Below are positions 16,776 to 24,381 of a DNA stretch of 64,000 nucleotides, piece by piece. Both the position numbers and the translations under genes were made by a program. The stretch is taken from NCBI RefSeq assembly GCF_024298885.1, contig NZ_CP101166.1, positions 186,001-250,000 of the forward strand, given 5' to 3'. Source of the DNA: Haloglomus halophilum (GTDB taxonomy: Archaea > Halobacteriota > Halobacteria > Halobacteriales > Haloarculaceae). The first letter of the stretch is position 1; every line of letters starts with the position of its first letter. Under the pieces are notes generated by a model. That model was not told the origin of the DNA. It did not search any database and saw nothing but the letters and a program-made list of their open reading frames with translations.

Positions 16776-17426
16776 TCAGAAATCCTCGAGCGCGGCCTGC
16801 TCCTGTGCGGCCAGCAGGTCGTCACAGGTCCCCCACGACTTCCGCGCGCAGTCGGGCAGGTGGCCCTCGCGCTCGAGGAACGCTTGCAGGAACTCGCGCG
16901 TCTTCGGGTCGGAGGGGTAGCCCGACCCGAGGTCCTCGAAGCCCATCGAGGTGTACCGGTCAGCCAGGCCCTCGACGTGGGCGTCGCGTTCCACCTTCGC
17001 GATGACGGACGCGGCGGCGACCAGCGCGTACGTCTCGTCGGCACCGTGTTCGGCTCGGACCTCCACGTCGGCGGTGAGGCGTTCCCGTACCCGGCGTGCG
17101 AAGCGGTCGGCGTCCGTGTCCCCGCCGTCGCAGATGCCGCCGTCGCCGTCGCGAGCGACCTTCGCGAGTGCCTCGGCCTGGGCCGCGACGGTCAGCGTGT
17201 TCATGTCCACGTCCCCGTCGATGCGCTCGACCGGGACCTCGGCGACCCCCACGTCGACGCGGTCGTCGTCCCGGAGCGTGGCCGCGAGTGCCTCGCGCTG
17301 CTCGGGGCGGAGCCGCTTCGAATCGTCGACGCCCGCCGGAATCGCGACCGCCGGCGCCCGGACGGCGGCGGCGAACATCGAGCCCAGCACGGGCCCCTTG
17401 CCGGCCTCGTCCACCCCGAAGCGCAT
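16776..17426 (-). CDS. rnhB: ribonuclease HII
   Basis: 216-residue RNase HII, which nicks the RNA strand of RNA-DNA hybrids and removes misincorporated ribonucleotides. The N-terminal active-site block is FGVDEAGKGPVLG with Asp6 and Glu7, followed by DDSKRL, NTLTVAAQAEAL, the ALVAAASVIAKVERD block with the third carboxylate before it, and the archaeal GSGYPSDPKTREFL and CARKSWGTC motifs. ATG at 17426 is the family start; a further upstream start adds ten unrelated residues. Length matches archaeal enzymes. Confidence 0.96.
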   Translation of the reverse strand: MRFGVDEAGKGPVLGSMFAAAVRAPAVAIPAGVDDSKRLRPEQREALAATLRDDDRVDVGVAEVPVERIDGDVDMNTLTVAAQAEALAKVARDGDGGICDGGDTDADRFARRVRERLTADVEVRAEHGADETYALVAAASVIAKVERDAHVEGLADRYTSMGFEDLGSGYPSDPKTREFLQAFLEREGHLPDCARKSWGTCDDLLAAQEQAALEDF

Positions 17427-17489
17427 GCTCCGGACCGGGACGGGTCGGCTAATCAACCTTTCGCGTACCTCCCATGTGAGGGGGACCCA

Positions 17490-18998
17490 TCACTCGGACG
17501 GGTCCTCCTCCGCACCGGGCTCGACCGGATCGATGGCGTCCTCGGTGCTGGCGCGGTCGGTCACGACCGACGAGGCACGGCCCTCGGGGATGCCCTCGGT
17601 CCAGGCGTCCGGGTCGCGCCCGCCGGCTCCGTTCACGGCGTCCTCGTCGAGGAGGAAGTCCGGGTCCTCGAACGGCTCCTCGACACCCGTGACGGCCATC
17701 ACGTCCAGAGCAGTCACTTCGGCGTCGACGCCGAGCAGCCCCGCCAGCGACGGCTCGGTGCGCCCCTCGTCGCTGCTGACGAGCTCTTTCACGTACAGGC
17801 CGCCGTCGCCGTGGACGACGAGCGTCGCGTGCTCGTCGTCGGTCGTCGACCCGGAGATGTCGTGGACCGTGCGCGTCCGCACGAGGTCGGCCCGCCGGTG
17901 GTCGACCCGATTTGGTGTGCGCTGCTCGACGGTCGCGCCCCGCAGCTCGTCGAGCGCGGCCTGCAGGTCGGCCTCGTCGACGGCCTCCTCGAACGCGACG
18001 ACCATCCGGTAGGTCTTGGTCGCCTCCAGCTCCTTCACCCGCTCGACCATGTCGTGGGTCGCGTAGCGCAGGCCGACGACCTCGATGTCCTCGGACGCCT
18101 CGTTGATCTCGCGCTCCAGTGCGTCGAGGTCCGTCCGCCGACGGTGGGGCGCCTCGACCTCCAGCACGAACGGCCGGCCCGTGCCGACCATCAGCGCGTC
18201 CACGTCCTCGCGACCGGCGCCGTGGAAGACGCCCTCGCGGCCGCGGTGGGCCTCCACGAGGACGGGGGCGACCTCCTGCTCGACACTCGTCCGGTAGCGG
18301 TAGCCCGTCCCGTCGCACTCGGGACAGGGGCCGACGCCGTGCTGCCGGCCCGAGCCGCCACAGGCCGAGCAGGGCCACTCCGTCTGCGGGACCATCCGCT
18401 TCAGTTTGCGGTAGCGCCCGTAGATGGCGAGCGAGTTGATGTCGACCTCGACCGTGGTCTCGTCGCCGACGGCCACGTCCAGCGTCACCTGCACCTGGGG
18501 GCGCCCGAAGTCGACCTCGGTCTCGGTCCGGGCGCCGACCCGCCGGCCGACCTCACGATTCAGCTCCTTGCGCAGGTCCTCGCCGTGGGCGCCATCGACG
18601 GGGTCGAGCCCCACTTCCTCGCGGAGCAGCTGCTCGTTCTCCTCCAGCAGCGGCGGCACCCGGCTGCCGAGCTGGTAGGTGTCGAACTCGATGCCTTCCA
18701 GTTCGGCCACCACGCGCTCGGCGAGGGCGTCGAACTCGCCGCAGAGCCCCTCGCAGACCCAGCAGTCGGCGACCTCGGGCGACTCGTACGGCTCGTCGTC
18801 CTCGAGGGCGATGGTCGTCCGGAGCGCCCGCCCCCGCTCCTCGTTGCGCAGGCCGAAGCTCCGGTCGGCCACCAGCCGCCCGAGGCAGGCGTCACACACC
18901 GGCCCGGAGGCGACGGCGCGGCGGGCGACCACCAGCACGTCCACGTCCGGCTCCGGATCATCGCTCCCGCCCCCGTCGCCGGCGTCCGCGTCAGTCAT
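17490..18998 (-). CDS. pus10: tRNA pseudouridine synthase Pus10
   Basis: 502-residue Pus10, which makes pseudouridine 54 and 55 in the T-loop of archaeal tRNAs. The N-terminal module carries the zinc cysteines CDAC (about 36-39) and CWVC, then a THUMP-like region. A second four-cysteine cluster, CSACGG and CPECDGTGY, precedes the catalytic domain. The catalytic aspartate is in the block GREDVDALMVGTGRPFVLEV, followed by AP. A roughly 60-residue acidic tail after the domain is usual in haloarchaea. ATG at 18998. It is followed at about 60 bases by rnhB on the same strand. Confidence 0.95.
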   Translation of the reverse strand: MTDADAGDGGGSDDPEPDVDVLVVARRAVASGPVCDACLGRLVADRSFGLRNEERGRALRTTIALEDDEPYESPEVADCWVCEGLCGEFDALAERVVAELEGIEFDTYQLGSRVPPLLEENEQLLREEVGLDPVDGAHGEDLRKELNREVGRRVGARTETEVDFGRPQVQVTLDVAVGDETTVEVDINSLAIYGRYRKLKRMVPQTEWPCSACGGSGRQHGVGPCPECDGTGYRYRTSVEQEVAPVLVEAHRGREGVFHGAGREDVDALMVGTGRPFVLEVEAPHRRRTDLDALEREINEASEDIEVVGLRYATHDMVERVKELEATKTYRMVVAFEEAVDEADLQAALDELRGATVEQRTPNRVDHRRADLVRTRTVHDISGSTTDDEHATLVVHGDGGLYVKELVSSDEGRTEPSLAGLLGVDAEVTALDVMAVTGVEEPFEDPDFLLDEDAVNGAGGRDPDAWTEGIPEGRASSVVTDRASTEDAIDPVEPGAEEDPSE

Positions 18999-19124
18999 GG
19001 GTGGGAGTGGTCGTGGCCGGCGCTTGTGCCTTCCGACTGGCGGTGCTGGATCCGGGAGCATCCGGCTCGGGACTCCCATCCCGGACCGCAACGCATACAC
19101 CCCACCACTGGTCACTCGGAGACA

Positions 19125-20039
19125 ATGCGAGAAGCACTTCGTCTGGCCGTCGTCATCGGTATCCTGCAGGGGGTGTTCGAGTGGCTCCCGGTCTCCAGCG
19201 AGGGGAACGTCGCGCTCTACCTGACCGTCGTCGAGGGGCTCCCGGAGGGCGCCGCCGTCCAGTACGCGCTCTTCCTGCACGCGGGCACGGCGCTCGCGGC
19301 CGCGGTCTACTACCGCGAGGAGGTCGGAACGGTCCTCCGGACGCTCCCCGGCTGGGGGCCCGGGATGGCCTTCGCCGACCGCGACCACGCCGACCTGACC
19401 TTCCTGGTCGTCGCTACCATCACCTCGGCACTCGTCGGCATCGTCGCCTACCTCGCCCTGGATGCCATCGTGAACGCCGTGGCCGGCGGCGCGTTCGTGG
19501 CCCTCATCGGCGTCCTGCTCGTCGGGACGGGCGTGGTCCAGTGGACCGCGACGCGCGGCAACGACACGACGCAGGCCGACGGCGGCACGGCCACGGGCGG
19601 CAACATCGCGCCGGGCGGCCTCGACACCGCGTTCGGTGAGCGTGCCATCGCGAACGTCCCGGACGCCCTGCTCGTCGGCGTGCTCCAGGGTCTCGCCATC
19701 CTGCCCGGCGTCTCACGGTCGGGCACCACCGTCTCGGCGCTCCTCCTGCGTGGCTTCGAGGAGGAGATCGCCTTCCGGCTCTCCTTCCTGCTCTCCATTC
19801 CGGCCGCGCTGGGTGCGGCCGTTCTCGTGCTGCTGGATACGGGGCTCCCGACCATCGGTCCGGCCCCTGCCGCGCTCGCACTCGGAACGAGCGCCGTCGT
19901 CGGCTACGCCACCATCGGCGGGCTCATGGGCATCGTCCGCCGGGTCGCGTTCTGGGTGGTGTGTGTCCTGCTGGGCATCCTCGCCGTCCTCGGTGGCCTG
20001 TTCACCAGCGGTCTGCTGACGGGGCCGCTCCTCGGCTGA
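19125..20039 (+). CDS. uppP: UppP/BacA-family undecaprenyl-diphosphatase-like membrane phosphatase
   Basis: 304-residue integral membrane protein with about eight helices and both UppP signatures: GVFEWLPVSSEGN near residue 16 and LPGVSRSGTT near 190. In bacteria the family recycles undecaprenyl diphosphate; in archaea the natural substrate is probably a dolichyl or other polyprenyl diphosphate used for N-glycosylation or membrane lipid metabolism. The loop between helices 4 and 5 (about residues 138-165) is Gly/Thr/Asp-rich. It is divergent from pus10. ATG at 19125 gives the family N-terminus. Confidence 0.93.
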   Translation: MREALRLAVVIGILQGVFEWLPVSSEGNVALYLTVVEGLPEGAAVQYALFLHAGTALAAAVYYREEVGTVLRTLPGWGPGMAFADRDHADLTFLVVATITSALVGIVAYLALDAIVNAVAGGAFVALIGVLLVGTGVVQWTATRGNDTTQADGGTATGGNIAPGGLDTAFGERAIANVPDALLVGVLQGLAILPGVSRSGTTVSALLLRGFEEEIAFRLSFLLSIPAALGAAVLVLLDTGLPTIGPAPAALALGTSAVVGYATIGGLMGIVRRVAFWVVCVLLGILAVLGGLFTSGLLTGPLLG

Positions 20040-20125
20040 GGACGCCACCGGCTCACCGTCATATCGCTTCGCCCGTGCCGAGCGAAGTCGCTAGGTATTC
20101 CAGCCTCCGTCCTGAAACGCGGACA

Positions 20126-20350
20126 ATGCAGGACACCCACAAGGAGCTGATGTTCCGTAGCTTCAAGGACGGGATGGATATCGTCGCCGACTACAACGAG
20201 TGGGCCGAGGACGCCTTCGACCAGCAGGTCCCCGTGCCGCCCCAGGCCGTCCCGCAGGTCGCGATGGCGCTGTACCAGAGCCGCATCCGGGAGCGCATGG
20301 GCAACGGTGACCTCGACTTCCCGGACTTCGACGGCCGGATGTACGAGTGA
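20126..20350 (+). CDS. small conserved-looking hypothetical protein, 74 residues
   Basis: 74-residue acidic, soluble protein (start MQDTHKELMFRSFKDGM; contains VADYNEWAEDAF and VPQVAMALYQSRIRERMG). No domain is recognised and there is no signal or membrane segment. It lies 86 bases after uppP on the same strand. Regular acidic codon-biased composition and a helical pattern support a real gene, but function is unknown. Confidence 0.65.
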   Translation: MQDTHKELMFRSFKDGMDIVADYNEWAEDAFDQQVPVPPQAVPQVAMALYQSRIRERMGNGDLDFPDFDGRMYE

Positions 20351-20377
20351 TCCGGCGTCGGGCGACGACCCACCGCC

Positions 20378-22078
20378 CTAGAGATACTCCAGTCGGCTGG
20401 CTGTCTCCGCCGTGAAGCGTCGCCCCCGGGTGACGACCCGCTGCCAGCCCGCCGCTCCCGGAGGTCCCGACTCCGTCCCGAACGGCTGGCGATGCGCGCC
20501 GGCCGCGATGACGTGCGAGTCGTCGGTGATGCGGGCGACGTGGACGACGACGGCCCAGGGGCCGTCCCGCCCGCTCACGACGCCCTCGTAGCTCTCGACC
20601 GTCGTTCCCGTTCCGAGCATCTGTATCGAGGTGCTGGCGTCCGCGCCCGTCGACCGCGGGCCGTCGAGCCACTCGACCGTCTCGATGTCGGTGATACCGG
20701 CCTGCCCGAGCACCTGCCTGGCGGTCTCGTGTTCCAGCAACGCCGTCGTCTCCATCCCGACCAGGGGGTTGACCGACTGCCCGGCGATGGAGGCGTTCGG
20801 TGTCGAGAAGGTCGCCAGCCCGAACGTCGCGCCGGCCAGCGGCGCGGGACGCCCCGCATCGAGCAGGTCGGCGACCTGCCCCGGGCCGGAGCCGCTCACC
20901 TGCAGCGACGGCGACTCGAACGGGGCCGTCGCGGGCCCGACCACCGCGAACACGGTCGATGCCGGGTCGACGGTGTCGCCCGCCGCGGCCGACTGCACGC
21001 CCGCACTCTGGGCCGCGTCGGACCCCGCGGCCATCCCGAACGCGCCCTCCAGGGACTGCCCGCCGGTATCCACGAGCACCTGGACCGACGACGGGTCGCC
21101 CGTCGGCCACCCCGGCACCGACCACTCGGGTGACGACTCGCCCCCCGACGACTCGGACTCCCCGGTGCCCGTCCGCCAGGCCCGGTCGTGGAAGAACGCC
21201 CGGCCGGGCACCCAGTACAGGCGCCCCGCGGCGCCCGAACTGACGGTGCGGCCGGCCCCCTCGTCGAAATCGCTGCCCCGGAGGAGCCACAGGGCGCTCG
21301 CGTCACCGCTGCCGCGGGCTCCCTCCGGCACGAGCAGGCCGACGTGCTGGCCGTCGGCGGTCGCCGACGCGTCGAGCCAGTCGAGCGTCACGCCGTCGAT
21401 GCCGACATCGCTGGCCGTGGTGACGACCGCGCCGTTCTCGATCCGGCCGCCGTTCGCCGTCCGGACGTACCGGAACACGCCCGAATCCTCCCGCCCCTGC
21501 TGTTGCTCGACCGGGCCGCTGTCGGCGATGCGCTCGACGCCCTCGAAGTCGACGGTGACCGATGCCGTGGCGATCTCCCCGCTGCCGCTGGCCGTCGCGT
21601 CGAGCGTCGGCGGGTCGTAGGCGAGCGGCCGGGCGTTCGTGAACCGCCACGTGAGCACCGACGCTCCGGTCTCGTCCTGCACGGAGACGACGACGCGCTT
21701 CCCTGCCTCCTCCATCTTGCCCTGGTCGACGGCCGCGCGCCAGTCGTGCAGCGTGCTGTCGCCGGCCTGCATCCCGCGCTCCATCTCCAGGTCCTCGTAC
21801 TCCGTCCGTCCCGAGAGCTGGCGCTGCTGGTCACCGTCAGCGCCCTCCCCGGACTCCGCCAGCCCGGTGGAGCGTGCCGGGAGGTCGACGGTCCGGAAGC
21901 CGGCCACCTCGACGCCGCCGATCTCGACGGTGAACCGCCCGGTCTTGAGCGGGCCATGTCTGTCCGGCGCTTCGAGCGACCGGGCCCGCTCCGCCCGTGG
22001 CCTGTCCGCGGCGTGGCCGACGAACGGCGCGGTTCCGGACGCCTGCATCGTCCGACGGTGTGCTGGGTCCTCTGTCAT
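20378..22078 (-). CDS. fusion: phage-tail-tube (gp19-like) domain plus DUF6517-like C-terminal region
   Basis: 566-residue protein. Residues 41-184 are a T4 gp19-like tail-tube domain (HGPLKTGRFTVEIGGVEVAG, VDLPARST, TEYEDLEMERG, QGKMEEAGKRV, RFTNARPLAYDPPTLD), the family that builds contractile-tail and injection-system tubes. Residues about 190-400 are Gly/Ser-rich and unassigned. Residues about 405-525 (FGLATFSTPNASIAGQSVNP, then a GITDIETVEWL stretch) resemble the second half of the DUF6517-like domain of the lipoprotein at 51159-54875 (LLATPKASVAGQAANPVGGM). The matching first half of that domain is in the lipoprotein gene two genes upstream. No sheath, baseplate or ATPase genes are nearby, so it is not an ordinary injection system. 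ATG at 22078 chosen; the longer frame upstream is arginine-rich nonsense. Confidence 0.75.
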   Translation of the reverse strand: MTEDPAHRRTMQASGTAPFVGHAADRPRAERARSLEAPDRHGPLKTGRFTVEIGGVEVAGFRTVDLPARSTGLAESGEGADGDQQRQLSGRTEYEDLEMERGMQAGDSTLHDWRAAVDQGKMEEAGKRVVVSVQDETGASVLTWRFTNARPLAYDPPTLDATASGSGEIATASVTVDFEGVERIADSGPVEQQQGREDSGVFRYVRTANGGRIENGAVVTTASDVGIDGVTLDWLDASATADGQHVGLLVPEGARGSGDASALWLLRGSDFDEGAGRTVSSGAAGRLYWVPGRAFFHDRAWRTGTGESESSGGESSPEWSVPGWPTGDPSSVQVLVDTGGQSLEGAFGMAAGSDAAQSAGVQSAAAGDTVDPASTVFAVVGPATAPFESPSLQVSGSGPGQVADLLDAGRPAPLAGATFGLATFSTPNASIAGQSVNPLVGMETTALLEHETARQVLGQAGITDIETVEWLDGPRSTGADASTSIQMLGTGTTVESYEGVVSGRDGPWAVVVHVARITDDSHVIAAGAHRQPFGTESGPPGAAGWQRVVTRGRRFTAETASRLEYL

Positions 22079-22157
22079 GCGTGCTCCGTGTCGGCGTCGT
22101 ATCGCGTGGGACCGGCCGCGGTCCTTGCGCGTGGGCGATTGGCGTACACGATTCTCC

Positions 22158-22604
22158 CTACTCCGGTCGCTGCATCTCGTCGAAGACGATGGTGACCGAT
22201 TCCGTCGCGACACCGCCGCCCTCGGCGGTCGCGTCGAGCGTCGGCGGGTCGTACCGTTTGGGCCACGCGTTCGTGAACTCCCATCGGATCGCCGCCTCAC
22301 CGTTCTCGTCCTGCAGGACCACGGCGAGGTCCTTCCGACCCTCCTCCATCTTCCCCTGATCGATGGATCTGCGCCACTCGTACAGCGAGGCATCGTTCTT
22401 CTTCGCCCCACGCTCCATCGTCAGGTCCTCGTACTCCGTCCCTCCGGCGAGTTTGCGCTGGTGGTCCGGGTCAGAGCCCTCCCTGTACTCCGTCTCCTTG
22501 GTGGAGCGTGCCGGGAGGTCGACCACCTGGAACCCATCCACCTGCACGCCGTCGATCTCGACCACGAACCGGCCGGTCCGGAGGGGCCCGTGTCGGTCCG
22601 CCAT
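22158..22604 (-). CDS. stand-alone phage-tail-tube (gp19-like) protein
   Basis: 148-residue single-domain protein, the usual size of tail-tube proteins of contractile injection systems. It is a clear paralogue of the first domain of the gene downstream: DRHGPLRTGRFVVEIDGVQV, VDLPARST, GGTEYEDLTMERG, QGKMEEGRKD, WEFTNAWPKRYDPPTLDATA. ATG at 22604 starts one base after the stop of the lipoprotein gene, so the two are co-transcribed and probably translationally coupled; a GTG at 22613 inside the previous gene is possible. Whether it polymerises, or is a domesticated binding module on the cell surface, is unknown. Confidence 0.85.
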   Translation of the reverse strand: MADRHGPLRTGRFVVEIDGVQVDGFQVVDLPARSTKETEYREGSDPDHQRKLAGGTEYEDLTMERGAKKNDASLYEWRRSIDQGKMEEGRKDLAVVLQDENGEAAIRWEFTNAWPKRYDPPTLDATAEGGGVATESVTIVFDEMQRPE

Positions 22605-22605
22605 C

Positions 22606-22887
22606 TCACTCACCCCCCGTCCCGACGGTCCGGTCGTAGACCCCGGCGTAGTTGGTGAGTTCGACCCGGCTCCCGGCCGGCCCGTCGAACGACATGCTCA
22701 GGTCCTCAAGCGCCGTCTCGGTCACCTCTAGCGGCTCGTGGTGGGTGTCCGGAAGCCCGACGGCCGACGCCTCGAACGACTGCTGTGTCGGGTCCCCACA
22801 GCCCGCCGTCGCGGTCGCGACCACCGCGGTCGCCGTGACGAAACTCCGCCGTGATACCGGGAGCGGGTTTTCCCCGTCCTGTGTCAT
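22606..22887 (-). CDS. small Tat-type lipoprotein, resembles the N-terminal half of a DUF6517-like protein
   Basis: 93-residue protein with a twin-arginine signal (SRRSFVTATAVVATATAGC) whose lipobox cysteine is residue 30, so it should be exported folded and anchored by lipid. The mature 63 residues (FEASAVGLPDTHHEPL, LTNYAGVYDRTVG) resemble the start of the DUF6517-like domain, but the domain then stops and the rest appears to lie at the C-terminus of the gene two places downstream. ATG at 22887, with a TATA-like AATATAAC about 21-29 bases upstream. It heads a three-gene unit with the two tail-tube-like proteins. Confidence 0.7.
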   Translation of the reverse strand: MTQDGENPLPVSRRSFVTATAVVATATAGCGDPTQQSFEASAVGLPDTHHEPLEVTETALEDLSMSFDGPAGSRVELTNYAGVYDRTVGTGGE

Positions 22888-23004
22888 ACCCTCATATCTA
22901 CGAAACTGTTATATTACATTTATTTAACATTAATTACAGGTCCCCGGTCGAGCACGGATGGTGGAGCTGGCGGAATACTGTCGACGCACGGCCCTGACTG
23001 TGGA

Positions 23005-24219
23005 TCAGGACTCCGTCCGGCGACGCGTCAGCAGCAGCGCACCCGCGAGCAGCGCCACGGCAGCGACGATAACGCCGAAGCCGGGCTGACCGTCGGTCGT
23101 CGTCTCCGTCCCGGGTCCGTCCTCGGTCGGCGTCGCGGGGGTGATGACCCCGTCGTCGGTCGGTGTGGGGATCGCGGTCGCCGTCGCGGTCACGGTGGGA
23201 GTTGCCGTGGCGGTCGGCGTGGGGGTTGCGGTCGCCGTCGCCGTGGAGGTGGGCGTCGGCGTGGTCGTCTCCGTGGGCGTCACCGTCACGTTGTCGGTCG
23301 GCGTCGGTGTCGCCGTCGGCGTCGCATCGGAACCGGATGAGCCGCCCGACGAGCCGCCGCCGCCGCTGGAACCACCGCTGTCCGAATCGCTGCCGTCAGA
23401 ATCGCCGCCACCACCGGACGATGGCGCGTCGGTCGGCGTATCCGTCGGCGTTGCAGTCGACTCGATGGTCACGTCGTGACGGTCGCTGACGCCGAGCGCC
23501 TCCTGGTCACCCGAGCTGGTGGTGTTCGGTCCCCGGACGACGCCATACAACGCATAGGACCCCGAAGATAGCTCATCGGTGGGGACCGTGGCTTCGTAGG
23601 TCGTTCCTGTCTGTTCCGTCGCCTCGACACGAACCAGGTCCGTCTCGTTCCCGATAACGGCCTGGACAGCGTGGGGAGCCGCTGCATCGGGGTCGACCTG
23701 TTCGATATCCACAGTTACGTCGACCGAGGTGCCCCGCTCCACGGAGTTATCTGCTGCCGATGCTGTGACCGAGTACCCTTTGACGACGAGCGGGTGAATC
23801 GCCTGCGTCTTACTATCGGAGTTGATTACGATGTAGTATGTCGAGGGCCCGAGATCCGGAAGAGTATAGTCGATGTTCGAACCATCATTTTCATCGCCGA
23901 TTTTCTCGATATTTGTATTGTCTGCCCTCTTCAAGATGATATCGTACTGATCAGATTCAGCAGTGATCGATATGGAAATACTTCCCTCACTCTCTTGTTG
24001 TGCAATCGCATCGACGGTGTACGTCGACCCGCTTACCGTGACCTCTCGCGTCGGTATGTCCGTACTTCCGGCGACATCGATGTCGTACGTACCAGACTGG
24101 GTGCTGACTGTCGGAGATGCCATGCTCGCCGTGGAGGTCTGCTGGAGGGCGGCGCTCGCTCCGGAGACCGAAGCGATCACCAGAACCGCCACAGTGAGGA
24201 GGACGGGGACTCGTCTCAT
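23005..24219 (-). CDS. secreted surface protein with Thr/Pro stalk and PGF-CTERM sorting signal
   Basis: 404-residue extracellular protein. An N-terminal signal peptide (residues 1-25, RVPVLLTVAVLVIASVSGA) is followed by beta-rich domains to about residue 260, a Ser/Gly/Asp linker, then a long Thr/Pro-rich stalk (TPTPT, TATATAT units, about 285-370). The C-terminus has the tripartite PGF-CTERM signal: PGF motif (QPGFGVI), a hydrophobic helix and RRR. In haloarchaea archaeosortase A removes such a tail and attaches the protein to membrane lipid, and the stalk is usually O-glycosylated. ATG at 24219 was preferred to a GTG one codon upstream. It is divergent from the beta-helix protein. Function of the beta domains is unknown. 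Confidence 0.85.
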   Translation of the reverse strand: MRRVPVLLTVAVLVIASVSGASAALQQTSTASMASPTVSTQSGTYDIDVAGSTDIPTREVTVSGSTYTVDAIAQQESEGSISISITAESDQYDIILKRADNTNIEKIGDENDGSNIDYTLPDLGPSTYYIVINSDSKTQAIHPLVVKGYSVTASAADNSVERGTSVDVTVDIEQVDPDAAAPHAVQAVIGNETDLVRVEATEQTGTTYEATVPTDELSSGSYALYGVVRGPNTTSSGDQEALGVSDRHDVTIESTATPTDTPTDAPSSGGGGDSDGSDSDSGGSSGGGGSSGGSSGSDATPTATPTPTDNVTVTPTETTTPTPTSTATATATPTPTATATPTVTATATAIPTPTDDGVITPATPTEDGPGTETTTDGQPGFGVIVAAVALLAGALLLTRRRTES

Positions 24220-24381
24220 CACGTGTTTCTGGATGCCGTCGGGGGCATAAATCTACTCTGTCGCTCTCGGCAAACGGCGTAACCGCGAATCGTATTGCTC
24301 CTGCTTCGGGGGCGATAGAACAAGTGTGCGCCTGTCGTACCCAAACTGTTTTCTACTAGCCTTCTGACCTATATTTCGAAA

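Noticed and set aside
20378..22613. A complete contractile injection system or prophage
   Set aside because: Only tail-tube-like domains are present; no sheath, baseplate, spike, terminase, capsid or integrase genes are nearby.
23160..23310. Short repeated unit on the surface-protein gene that resembles a tandem repeat or CRISPR array
   Set aside because: Repeats are the codons of a Thr/Pro-rich stalk (TPTPT units) in a continuous frame with no regular spacers.
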